DNA of 64,000 nt from CAYRGG01 sp964423745. Lineage in GTDB: Bacteria > Pseudomonadota > Gammaproteobacteria > Competibacterales > Competibacteraceae. Each line of letters opens with the position of its first letter. Within the stretch, counting starts at the first letter, position 1. Positions 8,627-17,451 of the stretch are shown one piece after another. Location of the stretch: assembly GCA_964423745.1 (NCBI GenBank), contig CAYRGG010000018.1, positions 1 through 64,000 on the forward strand. Direction: 5' to 3'. A program made the translations under genes and the position numbers. A model generated the notes under the pieces. The model saw nothing but the letters and a program-made list of their open reading frames with translations, did not search any database and was not told the origin of the DNA.

Positions 8627-10792
8627 TTAACTGCCTATGCGCCGTGGACCTGATGATTTAGTCACCGCGACGACACTGGGTCGGGGCTGGGAAGTACCGC
8701 CGTCAGGCCAGTTACTAATGGGATCTTCAACGGTTCCGCCTTCGCCGGGGTGTTGAATATTGCAAAAGAACGTGGTTGAGTTCGGCGTAAATTCTGGACC
8801 GCAGATTTCACAGCCCACGGGGCCGCTTAAAAATTGCCGCAAATAGCCTCGATCTCGGCCCCCGGTGGGTACGGCATAAACACCATCGTTGATGGGTTCG
8901 TCTAAATTAAGATCACCCGTTTGACCATCGGTGGCGATCCATAGATTACCACGCCGGTCGAAAGCCACATTATCGGGCGCACCGATAGGGCTAATGCGAT
9001 CCGCATAGGGATAACCGGCAAAATAGGTGCTCCGTGGATCCACTGGCGCACCATCTAGGGTGGTCAGAAAGCTGCCTTCTGGGTCTTCTGGATTGCCACA
9101 CAGGATAAAGATTTCCCAGTGAAAACTGCCTGCTGCTGCATCGTCACCCGCTTCCGTGATTTCCAGAATGTGGCCTGTCTCATTGGGAGCCCGGGGATTC
9201 ACCGCGTCCGGGGACATGCTCACTAAGCGGCCCTGAGCATCAGTGGTGCCATTACCTTCGCGTTGGGTATTGTTGGTTAACACCACATAAACTTTGCCGG
9301 TTTCGGGACTTGGCTCCACGTCTTCTGGCCGATCTAGTGGGGTGGCGCCGACAATATCCCCAGCCCGACGGGAATTAATCAAAACATCCCCTTGGTTGGT
9401 GAAACCATTCGTCTCATCTAAGCCGCATTCCCCATACAGTAACGGTATCCACTCGCCGCTGCCGTCCTCCTTAAATTTAGCAACGTGCAGAACGCCACTG
9501 TCCAGCAAATGAAGATTGGCATCACGATTATCGGGATCATAAGTGCCATCGCTGACAAATTTGTAGAGATATTCGAAACGCGCATCATCACCTGAATAAA
9601 TAGCGATGCGATTATCTTTGGTAACGGCGCTGGTGGCGCCTTCGTGTTTAAAACGACCTAGGGCGGTGCGTTTTTTAGGCACAAAGTGGGGATCATAGGG
9701 GTCAATTTCCACCACCCAACCAAAGCGAAATGCCTCATTGGGTTCATGACCCACATCAAAACGCTTGTCCACCAACTCCCAACCACGACGACTTAGAGCC
9801 CCCGGTAAGGGGATACGGCCATGGTAATCTTCGGCTTTGCGAAGTGTCGGAGAACAGTCGTCATCGTCCTGGATTTGCAACAAAAGACCTTCATAATTAC
9901 CGAAGTATTGGTCGAAATTCTCCTCACAGGTCAGGTAAGTTCCCCAAGGCGTTTTACCCCCCGCGCAATTGTTTAACGTGCCATGAACTTGAGTGCCCGT
10001 CTCATCGGTTGAGGTTTGCAGCAGCTCATGACCCGCTGCAGGTCCGGTAATTTCCATGGGAGAATCCCCCGTCAGACGACGATTATAAGGGGAACTTTTT
10101 TCGTAATACCAACGGCCTGTGCCGCTGTCCCAGCGGACCTCTACGATGGAAATCCCGTGGGCGTTTTTCATAGTCTGCACGGCAGCAGGATGCTCGTTGA
10201 TAAAGGTCTCTAAATCCGGTTGCGCCCAGCCGGGGAACATGATCTCATCTGAAGTATACTCGTGATTGACCCCTAGAAGACCGCGACTAGAATTTGTCGA
10301 ATAAGCATCCTTCCAAGGAAAGAAACCGTTATAGTCGCAGTTAAAACCAAATTGTCCGGCTTGGGCCTGGGCGCCTGCTTCAGTTTTCAGGACTTCAAGA
10401 TCCGTGGTGTCCAGATCAGCGTAATCCGGTAAGATCGCATCCCCCCAACGGACTAGAACCTCTGCTTTATAGTCCGGCGGCACGATGACCTTGTCAGCTG
10501 AGCTGCCTTTGATAGGCGTAAACCGAAGTCCATCGCCACTGGTTGCTTTAGCATCAGACGAATACAGTAAAGACGGTACGATGGTAAACAGGGGTGCAGC
10601 CGCAGCAACACCTGCATTAGCCTTTAAGAAAGAACGTCGCGACATAAGGCGCCGCGTCATAATGTCTTCTAATGGCTCTGCCATGGTTGGCCGGGCTTCT
10701 GTACCCGGCGCCACATCCACGCCCTCTTGTTGGTCGAGCTGGTTATTATCTAATTGCGCCAGTGATTCAGTAACATCTTTTATATTTTGCAT
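8627..10792 (-). CDS. phoX: PhoX-family alkaline phosphatase (DUF839), Tat-exported
   Basis: A calcium- and iron-dependent phosphomonoesterase/diesterase that releases phosphate from organic esters in the periplasm. The 721-residue length is typical. A twin-arginine signal is visible at about 50-83 (SRRSFLK followed by an Ala-rich hydrophobic stretch and AKA), after an unusually long 50-residue N-terminal extension that is common in this family. The body has the beta-propeller DUF839 pattern, including NNCAGGKTPWGTYLTCEENF. The start ATG has AGAGG about seven bases upstream. A possible Pho box lies about 100 bases upstream, which would place it under PhoB control. Confidence 0.9.
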   Translation of the reverse strand: MQNIKDVTESLAQLDNNQLDQQEGVDVAPGTEARPTMAEPLEDIMTRRLMSRRSFLKANAGVAAAAPLFTIVPSLLYSSDAKATSGDGLRFTPIKGSSADKVIVPPDYKAEVLVRWGDAILPDYADLDTTDLEVLKTEAGAQAQAGQFGFNCDYNGFFPWKDAYSTNSSRGLLGVNHEYTSDEIMFPGWAQPDLETFINEHPAAVQTMKNAHGISIVEVRWDSGTGRWYYEKSSPYNRRLTGDSPMEITGPAAGHELLQTSTDETGTQVHGTLNNCAGGKTPWGTYLTCEENFDQYFGNYEGLLLQIQDDDDCSPTLRKAEDYHGRIPLPGALSRRGWELVDKRFDVGHEPNEAFRFGWVVEIDPYDPHFVPKKRTALGRFKHEGATSAVTKDNRIAIYSGDDARFEYLYKFVSDGTYDPDNRDANLHLLDSGVLHVAKFKEDGSGEWIPLLYGECGLDETNGFTNQGDVLINSRRAGDIVGATPLDRPEDVEPSPETGKVYVVLTNNTQREGNGTTDAQGRLVSMSPDAVNPRAPNETGHILEITEAGDDAAAGSFHWEIFILCGNPEDPEGSFLTTLDGAPVDPRSTYFAGYPYADRISPIGAPDNVAFDRRGNLWIATDGQTGDLNLDEPINDGVYAVPTGGRDRGYLRQFLSGPVGCEICGPEFTPNSTTFFCNIQHPGEGGTVEDPISNWPDGGTSQPRPSVVAVTKSSGPRRIGS

Positions 10793-11112
10793 GGAAAACC
10801 TCTAGCTACCGCTTTTGGAAGGTCTACACGACCGGAAAAGTGTCATGCCGGTGGCGCAATCTGACACGACAGCATTAAGGTCGGGTTACAGAATGATGAC
10901 TTTTTTGTGACCGATCTAGCGGTTGAGGATGACAATTTTTTAGTGCAAGAAGCACAACATGCTTGGTGTGCAGCAGGTAACGTGACTAATAACGAGGTGA
11001 TTTGAAACAGATTCTAAAGCAGGTCCTTATTCAAAAGGATCTTTTTTAAGCATCAAGCAAACGGCATTCCTTTGCCATTTATTTGTGTGCTTTTTGCTTA
11101 TAGTTAGTGAGG
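10793..11112. other. Intergenic region upstream of phoX
   Basis: No gene is seen in these 320 bases. They hold the phoX leader with its ribosome-binding site, the candidate Pho box (10896-10913), and the 3' flank of the methyltransferase gene. No strong terminator hairpin was found for that gene. Confidence 0.5.
10896..10913 (-). promoter_or_regulatory. Candidate Pho box upstream of phoX
   Basis: Read on the minus strand, CGGTCAC-AAAA-AAGTCAT fits the PhoB pattern of two CTGTCAT-like heptamers separated by four A/T bases. GTCA is kept in both halves and spaced 11 bp apart. It lies 104 bases upstream of the phoX start. Two of seven positions differ from consensus in each half. Confidence 0.4.
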
Positions 11113-11787
11113 TTAGTGGGAGGTGGCCATCTCGATAGGCGTCATCTCTTCCAATGTCCCTAGTGCAGGTCTTTTGGCGTTAGTGGCCCTCAGTAAGGTC
11201 CAGTAACCCAGGAAGTTAACGCGTTGTGTTTCCACAACCTGTAGACCGGTTTCATCGATAAAAGCCTGGCGGGAGAGGTCCGGACGAAAACCTACCATTT
11301 TTGAAAACGGTGTAACTAGCTTTTCTAGCCGGGCTAAAATAGGATTGGTGCTGTGGAAATGGTTGACAATAAACAGCTCACCCCCTGGTTTACATACCCG
11401 CTGCATTTCTTCCACAAGGCGTTTTGGATGGGGCACCACAGAGGCGACATACATGGCCACCACTTTGTCAAAAGTGTTATCTTGAAAAGTCATCTGTTCA
11501 GCATCCATTTCAAACAATTCCACCTGTTTCAAGCCATGGCTTGTTTTGCGAGTCCGTGCCTTATCCAGCATCTCGGTTGATAAGTCGATGCCTGTGACAG
11601 TTACGTGGGCTGGGTAAAGCGGCAGGGACAGGCCCGTGCCCACGCCAACCTCTAAAATATGATTACCCGGTTGACAATGTAGCGCATGGATAACTGCTCT
11701 ACGGCCCGGCTCAAAGACGGCGCCAAAGTAAAAATCGTAAGTTTCAGCATAGCGCCGATAGGATTTACGGATCGCATCGATATCCAA
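11113..11787 (-). CDS. pmtA: PmtA-like phosphatidylethanolamine N-methyltransferase
   Basis: A class I S-adenosylmethionine methyltransferase of 224 residues. It closely resembles the Rhodobacter-type Pmt that methylates phosphatidylethanolamine to phosphatidylcholine at the inner membrane. It opens with SYRRYAETYDFYFG and FEPGRRAV, then the SAM-binding LEVGVGTGLSLPLYP (about 45-59), followed by GIDLSTEML and the acidic DAEQMTF. The start is TTG at 11787: AAGGAG lies eight bases upstream and no in-frame ATG is close. If correct, the cell makes phosphatidylcholine. A menaquinone/ubiquinone-type UbiE methyltransferase is the main alternative but fits the N-terminal block less well. Confidence 0.8.
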   Translation of the reverse strand: MDIDAIRKSYRRYAETYDFYFGAVFEPGRRAVIHALHCQPGNHILEVGVGTGLSLPLYPAHVTVTGIDLSTEMLDKARTRKTSHGLKQVELFEMDAEQMTFQDNTFDKVVAMYVASVVPHPKRLVEEMQRVCKPGGELFIVNHFHSTNPILARLEKLVTPFSKMVGFRPDLSRQAFIDETGLQVVETQRVNFLGYWTLLRATNAKRPALGTLEEMTPIEMATSH

Positions 11788-12257
11788 ATGGTTACTCCTT
11801 CATAAACGGTATAAAGCGTGGGTCAGATATATCAGTGACACACGGTTGATCGTGAACATAGTCGTTGTAATTCCACCACTGAATCCAAGTCGAGGGTACT
11901 GCTGCAGACTTTTATCAACATGGGATGCCATAGCGCAGTTAAATCAACGACATTTGCAGCGTTAAGCAGTTAAACTGATTTCTCGACATCACGTAGGGTC
12001 TAAATGGTAGATATGGCGTGTGCATTATTGTTACTGGCATTAACGTATTATTTGGGCAACAAAACACACTATTGTAACGAACTCTCGGTTGAAAGCGACA
12101 TCTTATTATGGCATAACACCTAAATGCTACATTTTTGCAGGATTACATTAATCGGTATTATAACGTTTGAACGCTAGGCTTAGTTTATCTATCTGTGCGG
12201 CTACGAACTCGAAAATGCTATAACTATTTATTTTTAAATATGAAATAGAGGTAAAAC
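11788..12257. other. Long intergenic region with divergent promoters
   Basis: 470 bases between the divergent methyltransferase and Cys-rich orphan genes, AT-rich in the right half. A 39-codon frame (12004-12123) with a hydrophobic start has no ribosome-binding site and is not called. I see no repeat or structured element. Confidence 0.45.
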
Positions 12258-12692
12258 ATGGGAATAAAAATAATAGCCGGGGGTTGTCGCACCGTTGCTG
12301 AAAATGGCGAATTTGAAGAGCGCCATTGCAATACTTGTTTTTCGCGAACCACCTGTGACCTAGAACCCCGCGCCAGAGAGTTATCCGCTTTATTTTCTAG
12401 CCAGTGGGTTAAACGTGAAGACATGTTGCCTTTAGAATTACATCCCATACTATACTTAACCTGTTCATCAGAATCGCCCGCAGGTGCTCTGCATTTGGGC
12501 CATTATGACAGCGTCCGGCAGTGTTTTATTGAACAAAACAGCGGCGCCCTAATGCCTGAGCAGCAGGTACTGGCTTGGATGGCGATCCCTAACTTGCCCA
12601 TTGAAATGCAAGATGGCTGGGATTATCCTCTTAATACATCAAATCGTCTTGGCGCAACGCCATGGAACAACGAACCGGAAGCTTCCTTGTAG
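12258..12692 (+). CDS. Small cysteine-containing protein of unknown function
   Basis: I do not recognise this 144-residue protein. The ATG is preceded by GAGG at a good distance (12248-12251). The N-terminal third has four cysteines, three of them close together in a CxxC-type arrangement (HCNTCFSRTTC), which could bind a metal or form disulfides. There is no signal peptide or membrane segment. The middle, around YLTCSSESPAGALHLGHYDSV, is moderately hydrophobic. It stands alone between a divergent phospholipid methyltransferase and a convergent dehydrogenase, so context gives no clue. Confidence 0.6.
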   Translation: MGIKIIAGGCRTVAENGEFEERHCNTCFSRTTCDLEPRARELSALFSSQWVKREDMLPLELHPILYLTCSSESPAGALHLGHYDSVRQCFIEQNSGALMPEQQVLAWMAIPNLPIEMQDGWDYPLNTSNRLGATPWNNEPEASL

Positions 12693-12762
12693 CGTTGACG
12701 GCTCTATTGGCTTCTCATTAGTGTCATTTACCCAGTCAACGAATTGGCTGTCGGGTTTATAA

Positions 12763-13545
12763 CTAAAACAAAAAATAGCCTCCATCGATACGAATGCAGT
12801 CTCCCGTATGATAAGCGCTGGCGTTACTCATCAGATAAACCGCAATGGCGCCAAAGTCTTCGGGTTGCCCCCAACGGCCCACGGGAACCCGCGGCTTAAC
12901 GGTGGTGGAAAATTTTTCCGATGCGAAGGTCTCAGCGGTCATGGCCGTTTCCACCCAGCCTGGCAAAATTGCATTGGCGGTGATGCCATAGCGGGCTAGC
13001 TCTACTGCTAAAGCGCCAAGCATGGAAACCAATGCGCCTTTAGTCGCGGCATAGTGCTCGTTGCGGGCAGCTCCAGAAATGGCGGCAATGCTGGCCGTGC
13101 CGATCAGCCGTCCACCAGGATCACCCTGTTTGGCCCGTTCCACCATGTGGCGGGCAGCGGCACGCAGGGTATAAAACGCTCCATCCAGATTGACCCCCAG
13201 TACCTGATGCCAGGATTCGCTGGAGATTTTGGTAAATGGCGTTGGCGTCGCCAACATGCCTGCATTGGCAAAACACGCATCCACCCGGTGGAATTGCGCC
13301 AGGGTTTCGCTAAAGGCGTGTTCTACGCTAGTCTCATCAGCAACATCGCACACCAAAGCCGTAACGCGAGTGCCGTAGGGTTTGAGTGTTTCTAAGGCAG
13401 CGGCATTTTTTTCTACATTGGTTCCCCAAAGACAAATGTCAGCACCGGCTTGGGCCACTGCTTCAGCCATGCCTAACCCGATACCGCCATTTCCGCCGGT
13501 GACAAGGGCCACTTTACCCCTCAAATCGAATGCCTGGTAGGTCAT
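12763..13545 (-). CDS. Short-chain dehydrogenase/reductase (SDR, FabG-like)
   Basis: A classical SDR with a Rossmann fold and NAD(P)-dependent oxidoreductase activity; the substrate is unknown. The cofactor motif TGGNGGIGLG follows the first strand, NAG occurs at the fourth strand (CFANAGML), and the catalytic Tyr-Lys is in HYAATKGA with the serine in the TASIAAISG strand. The C-terminal PVGRWGQPEDFGAIAVYL and GDCIRIDGGYF are typical of sugar or polyol dehydrogenases and 3-oxoacyl reductases. The frame can open at a GTG at 13560. However, AAAGGA lies about six bases before the ATG at 13545, so the shorter 260-residue form is preferred. Confidence 0.88.
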   Translation of the reverse strand: MTYQAFDLRGKVALVTGGNGGIGLGMAEAVAQAGADICLWGTNVEKNAAALETLKPYGTRVTALVCDVADETSVEHAFSETLAQFHRVDACFANAGMLATPTPFTKISSESWHQVLGVNLDGAFYTLRAAARHMVERAKQGDPGGRLIGTASIAAISGAARNEHYAATKGALVSMLGALAVELARYGITANAILPGWVETAMTAETFASEKFSTTVKPRVPVGRWGQPEDFGAIAVYLMSNASAYHTGDCIRIDGGYFLF

Positions 13546-13753
13546 AGGTTGTCCTTTCACAGATTAACTCACTAAAGCAACTCTAGAACAAAGTGTTCAC
13601 CAAATCCATAAAACGATAATTTGCCAAACAAAATCAGGTCAAACCCTTGAATTTTTTTTCAACTTTGGTAAAAAACTTCCGCTTATTACAGCCGTTGCGC
13701 AAGCGGTTGCATGGATTCACCCACTTTTTGGAACTCTCTATTCTTGTTAACTT

Positions 13754-14686
13754 ATGATTAAAACCCAAGCGTTGACTAAACAGTATGGCGATTTTGTCGC
13801 CGTGGATAATCTCTCCTTTTCGGTGCAACCTGGCCAGGTGTTAGGATTTCTGGGTCCCAACGGCGCGGGTAAATCCACTACCATGAAGATGATCGTCGGC
13901 TTCTTGGCTCCCAGCGCCGGATCGGTCAGTGTTTGCGGCTTCGACGTGCAAACCCAGCCCCTCAAGGCCAAATCCTGTATCGGTTATCTACCGGAAGGAG
14001 CGCCGGCCTACGGCGAGATGACACCACTGCAATTTTTAGACTTTATCGCCGACATCCGTGGTCTGCGTAATGGGTATAAAAATACTCGCTTAGACGACGT
14101 CATCGGCCGTTTACATTTACAGCCTGTCCTGGAGCAATCCATTGAAACCCTATCCAAAGGTTTTAAACGCCGGGTGGCTCTCGCTCAAGCGATCCTCCAT
14201 GATCCGCCGGTGCTGATTCTCGATGAACCCACCGATGGTCTCGATCCTAACCAAAAGCACGAAGTACGTGACCTGATCAACGGTATGGCTAAGGACAAAA
14301 TTATCGTGATTTCCACTCATATTTTGGAAGAGGTTAATGCCGTCTGTCATCGGGCTATTATTATCGCCCAGGGGCGTATTCTGGTGGATGCGACACCCGC
14401 CGCCTTGGAGGCTCGCTCCCGTTACTATAATGCCGTAACCCTAAAGCTGGACAAGCCGCAAGGGGCTAAAGCAGCCATCGAGGCACTGCCCCAGGTGGCC
14501 ACCGTCGAGGCGGATGACTCGGGCGAACAATTAACCGCGTTTCCCCATAAAGATAAAGTTTTATTTCCTGTGATTACCGAGTTAGCACAGCAGCAAGGGT
14601 GGACCATCAAAGATATGCGGGTAGAGACCGGTCGCCTCGATGAGGTGTTCCGCACCATTACCACCACGGAGGCGTCGACCCTATGA
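13754..14686 (+). CDS. ABC transporter ATPase, GldA/NosF-type
   Basis: The ATP-binding subunit of an ABC-2 exporter, 310 residues. Walker A is GPNGAGKST (34-42), Walker B is LILDEPTDGLDP (about 155-166), and the switch histidine is in VISTHILEEV. The ABC signature reads LSKGFKRR instead of LSGGQ, as is common in this subfamily. A C-terminal extension from about 225 fits the GldA group. It overlaps the permease gene by four bases (ATGA), and a Gld-type auxiliary protein and a DUF4340 protein follow, giving a four-gene operon. In Bacteroidetes homologues support gliding; in Gammaproteobacteria the substrate is unknown. Confidence 0.9.
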   Translation: MIKTQALTKQYGDFVAVDNLSFSVQPGQVLGFLGPNGAGKSTTMKMIVGFLAPSAGSVSVCGFDVQTQPLKAKSCIGYLPEGAPAYGEMTPLQFLDFIADIRGLRNGYKNTRLDDVIGRLHLQPVLEQSIETLSKGFKRRVALAQAILHDPPVLILDEPTDGLDPNQKHEVRDLINGMAKDKIIVISTHILEEVNAVCHRAIIIAQGRILVDATPAALEARSRYYNAVTLKLDKPQGAKAAIEALPQVATVEADDSGEQLTAFPHKDKVLFPVITELAQQQGWTIKDMRVETGRLDEVFRTITTTEASTL

Positions 14687-15507
14687 GCACCATGAGCACT
14701 ATGGGCGCCACGGCGCAAACTACCCTGCGGCTGACAAAGCAGGCGAGCCAGACTGCTCTAAAACGAGCGCGGCTGAGTCCTGTGGGGATCCTCTTTACCC
14801 GCGAGCTAAACAGTTATTTCGCCACACCCGTGGCCTACGTGTTTATCGTCATTTTCCTCATCCTGTCCGGTGCCTTTACCTTTTATTTGGGCGGGTTTTA
14901 TGAACGCCGCCAGGCTGATCTACAACCCTTTTTTGTGTTTCATCCTTGGTTATATCTTTTTTTAATGCCTGCTCTCGCCATGCGCCTGTGGGCTGAGGAA
15001 CGTAAAGCCGGTACCATCGAACTTTTGTTGACCTTACCCATCACCATGTTCCAGGCGGTGCTGGGCAAATTTTTGGCAGCCTGGTGTTTTGCCGGACTAG
15101 CGTTGCTGTTGACATTTCCCTTGTGGATCACCGTGAACTATTTGGGGGATCCCGACAACGGAGTTATCTTCTCCGCTTATCTCGGTAGTTGGCTCATGGC
15201 AGGGGGTTTTTTGGCCATCGGGTCCTGTTTGTCCGCGGCTACCCGTAACCAGGTGATTGCTTTTATTCTCACCGTGGTCGTGTGTTTTTTGTTTATGCTC
15301 AGCGGGTTCCCCCTGGTTTTAGATTTCTTCGACAATTGGGCGCCGTCCCTGTTAACGGATGCTATTGCTTCGTTAAGTTTTCTCACACAATTTGATGCGA
15401 TCCGTAAGGGTGTCCTGGATTTGCGCAGCATCATCTATTTTGGCTTGGTAATCGGATTTTGGTTGGCCGCCACCGCAGTGGTGATCGACACCAAGAAAGC
15501 GGATTAG
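14683..15507 (+). CDS. ABC-2 type permease, GldF-like
   Basis: An inner-membrane permease of 274 residues with about six hydrophobic segments, after an N-terminal region rich in Thr, Ala and Lys. The conserved block MPALAMRLWAEERKAGTIEL, with the following LLTLPI, marks the ABC-2/GldF subfamily. The start overlaps the ATPase stop codon (ATGA at 14683-14686), so translation is probably coupled. Several methionines lie near the start, and the native start could be a few codons later. The next gene follows after nine bases. Confidence 0.88.
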   Translation: MSTMSTMGATAQTTLRLTKQASQTALKRARLSPVGILFTRELNSYFATPVAYVFIVIFLILSGAFTFYLGGFYERRQADLQPFFVFHPWLYLFLMPALAMRLWAEERKAGTIELLLTLPITMFQAVLGKFLAAWCFAGLALLLTFPLWITVNYLGDPDNGVIFSAYLGSWLMAGGFLAIGSCLSAATRNQVIAFILTVVVCFLFMLSGFPLVLDFFDNWAPSLLTDAIASLSFLTQFDAIRKGVLDLRSIIYFGLVIGFWLAATAVVIDTKKAD

Positions 15508-15516
15508 GAGATCGCC

Positions 15517-17451
15517 ATGCTAAATGTCAAACGAATGACCCTAACCACCGGGACATTGGTGGTATTGGCCGCCTTATTTATCGCCTTGACCATACTCAGC
15601 AATACCTTGCTGCGGGGTGTACGGTTGGATTTAACCGAAGATAATCTTTATACCGTATCGGCAGGCACCGAAAACATTTTGGCCAGTATTGAAGAGCCCA
15701 TTAATCTGTATTTCTTTTTCTCCGAAGACGCTTCTAAAAATGTGCCTGTAGTGCGTACCTACGCCACCCGCATTCAAGAGCTGTTAGAAGAATATGTCCT
15801 TGCCGCCGACGGTAAATTGATACTCCATACCATCGATCCCGAGCCCTTTTCCGAAGCCGAGGATCAAGCAACCCAGTTTGGTTTACAGGCTGTTCCCGTG
15901 GGCACCTCGGGGGAGAGTCTTTACTTTGGTTTGGCAGGCACCAATGCCCTGGATGATGTGGCGGTGATTCCCTTTTTTCAGCCGGACAAGGAAGCTTTTT
16001 TGGAATACGAGCTGAGTGAACTCATCTATAGTCTCGCTAATCCTAAAAAGCCCGTAATCGGATTATTGAGTACCTTGCCCATGGAAGGCGGTGGTTTTAA
16101 TCCAGTTACGCAACAAGGGCAGGCGTCGTGGGTCATTACCGAGCAGTTAAACCAGCTATTTGAAGTACGCAGTTTAAGTCAAGACGTCACGGCTATCGAT
16201 GAGGATATGGATGTGCTCATGTTAGTGCATCCAAAAGGTTTGTCGGAGCAGACCCTTTATGCCATCGATCAGTTCGTCTTAGGGGGTGGCAAAGCGCTGA
16301 TTTTTATCGATCCTCATGCCGACGCAGAGCAGGTGAATCCAAACCCCAATAACCCCAGCGCCGCCATGCTCGCTAGCCGTGCCTCGAATTTGACACAACT
16401 GCTTGAGCCCTGGGGTGTTACCCTAGCCGATGCGGTCGTAGTGGGAGACCGGCGTTATGCCTTATCGGTGAGTATGGGTCCTAACCAACCGGCGGTTCCT
16501 CATTTAGGGATTTTGAGCATCGACGACAATGGTCTAGCCCAGGAGGATGTGATACTAGCGGAACTGGACACCATCAATATGGCCTTGACAGGTTATCTAG
16601 AGCCAAAGGAAGGGACTGCCAACACCTTAGAACCTTTAATAACCTCCAGTGAAGCGGCAATGCCGATTCCTGCTGAGCGTATGGGTTTGTTGCCAGATCC
16701 TGGGCAATTACAACAAGGTTTTGAGCCCACCGGGGAAACCTATATTTTAGCTGCTCGGTTGCAGGGTATGGTTAAGTCGGCGTTTCCCGACGGGCCTCCT
16801 AACAATAGCACTACCGAAGGAAAGGATGCTGCTAGTAAAGATGAAGAAAATCCACCAACAACCACTCATCTTACTGAATCTAAGACGCCCATCAATCTTA
16901 TCGTTGTCGCCGATACTGATCTTTTAACGGATCGTCTTTGGGTGCGCACCCAAAATTTCTTTGGTCAACGTATTGTGACCGCTTGGGCCAATAATGCGGA
17001 CTTTGTCGTCAATGCCCTGGATAACCTGACCGGTAACAACGATCTCATCAGTATTCGTGGCCAAGCAGTGTCGGCACGCCCTTTCACCACCATCGACGCC
17101 ATCGAGCGGGAAGCCAATACGCGCTTTTTAGCCACAGAACAACAGTTGCAGCAGGAACTACAGGAAACCGAGCGCAAGCTGGGTGAACTGCAAACCGCCC
17201 GCGGTGACGATAATACGATGATTTTTAGCCCGGAACAGCAAGCCGAGCTCGACCGTTTTCAACAACGTAAACTGGAGATTCGCGAACAGTTGCGCAAAGT
17301 GCGCCGAGATATGGATCGAGATATTGAGCGGGTGGGTACTGTTTTAAAAGTGGTCAATATTGGCCTCATACCCTTGCTGTTATCCGTATTGGCATTAGCC
17401 GTGGTATGGATACGCCACCGTCGCCGCACCGGGAGAGGTGACAAAGCATGA
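15517..17451 (+). CDS. GldG-like ABC transporter auxiliary membrane protein
   Basis: A 644-residue protein with one membrane segment at each end and a large periplasmic domain between, the architecture of the GldG/ABC-type uncharacterised transport family. The N-terminal helix precedes RGVRLDLTEDNLYTVS, a hallmark of the family. A coiled-coil rich in Gln and Glu (about 530-615) precedes the last helix, which ends in an Arg-rich cytoplasmic tail. AGGAGAT stands just before the ATG. A low-complexity insertion (about 425-455, rich in Thr, Ser, Asn and Glu) breaks the domain. It likely works with the upstream ATPase and permease at the cell envelope. Confidence 0.85.
   Translation: MLNVKRMTLTTGTLVVLAALFIALTILSNTLLRGVRLDLTEDNLYTVSAGTENILASIEEPINLYFFFSEDASKNVPVVRTYATRIQELLEEYVLAADGKLILHTIDPEPFSEAEDQATQFGLQAVPVGTSGESLYFGLAGTNALDDVAVIPFFQPDKEAFLEYELSELIYSLANPKKPVIGLLSTLPMEGGGFNPVTQQGQASWVITEQLNQLFEVRSLSQDVTAIDEDMDVLMLVHPKGLSEQTLYAIDQFVLGGGKALIFIDPHADAEQVNPNPNNPSAAMLASRASNLTQLLEPWGVTLADAVVVGDRRYALSVSMGPNQPAVPHLGILSIDDNGLAQEDVILAELDTINMALTGYLEPKEGTANTLEPLITSSEAAMPIPAERMGLLPDPGQLQQGFEPTGETYILAARLQGMVKSAFPDGPPNNSTTEGKDAASKDEENPPTTTHLTESKTPINLIVVADTDLLTDRLWVRTQNFFGQRIVTAWANNADFVVNALDNLTGNNDLISIRGQAVSARPFTTIDAIEREANTRFLATEQQLQQELQETERKLGELQTARGDDNTMIFSPEQQAELDRFQQRKLEIREQLRKVRRDMDRDIERVGTVLKVVNIGLIPLLLSVLALAVVWIRHRRRTGRGDKA

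Noticed and set aside
12004..12123. 39-codon hydrophobic frame
   Set aside because: No ribosome-binding site and no other support.
12224..12448. 74-codon minus-strand frame
   Set aside because: It lies antisense to the start of the Cys-rich orphan, which has a good ribosome site and better codon use.
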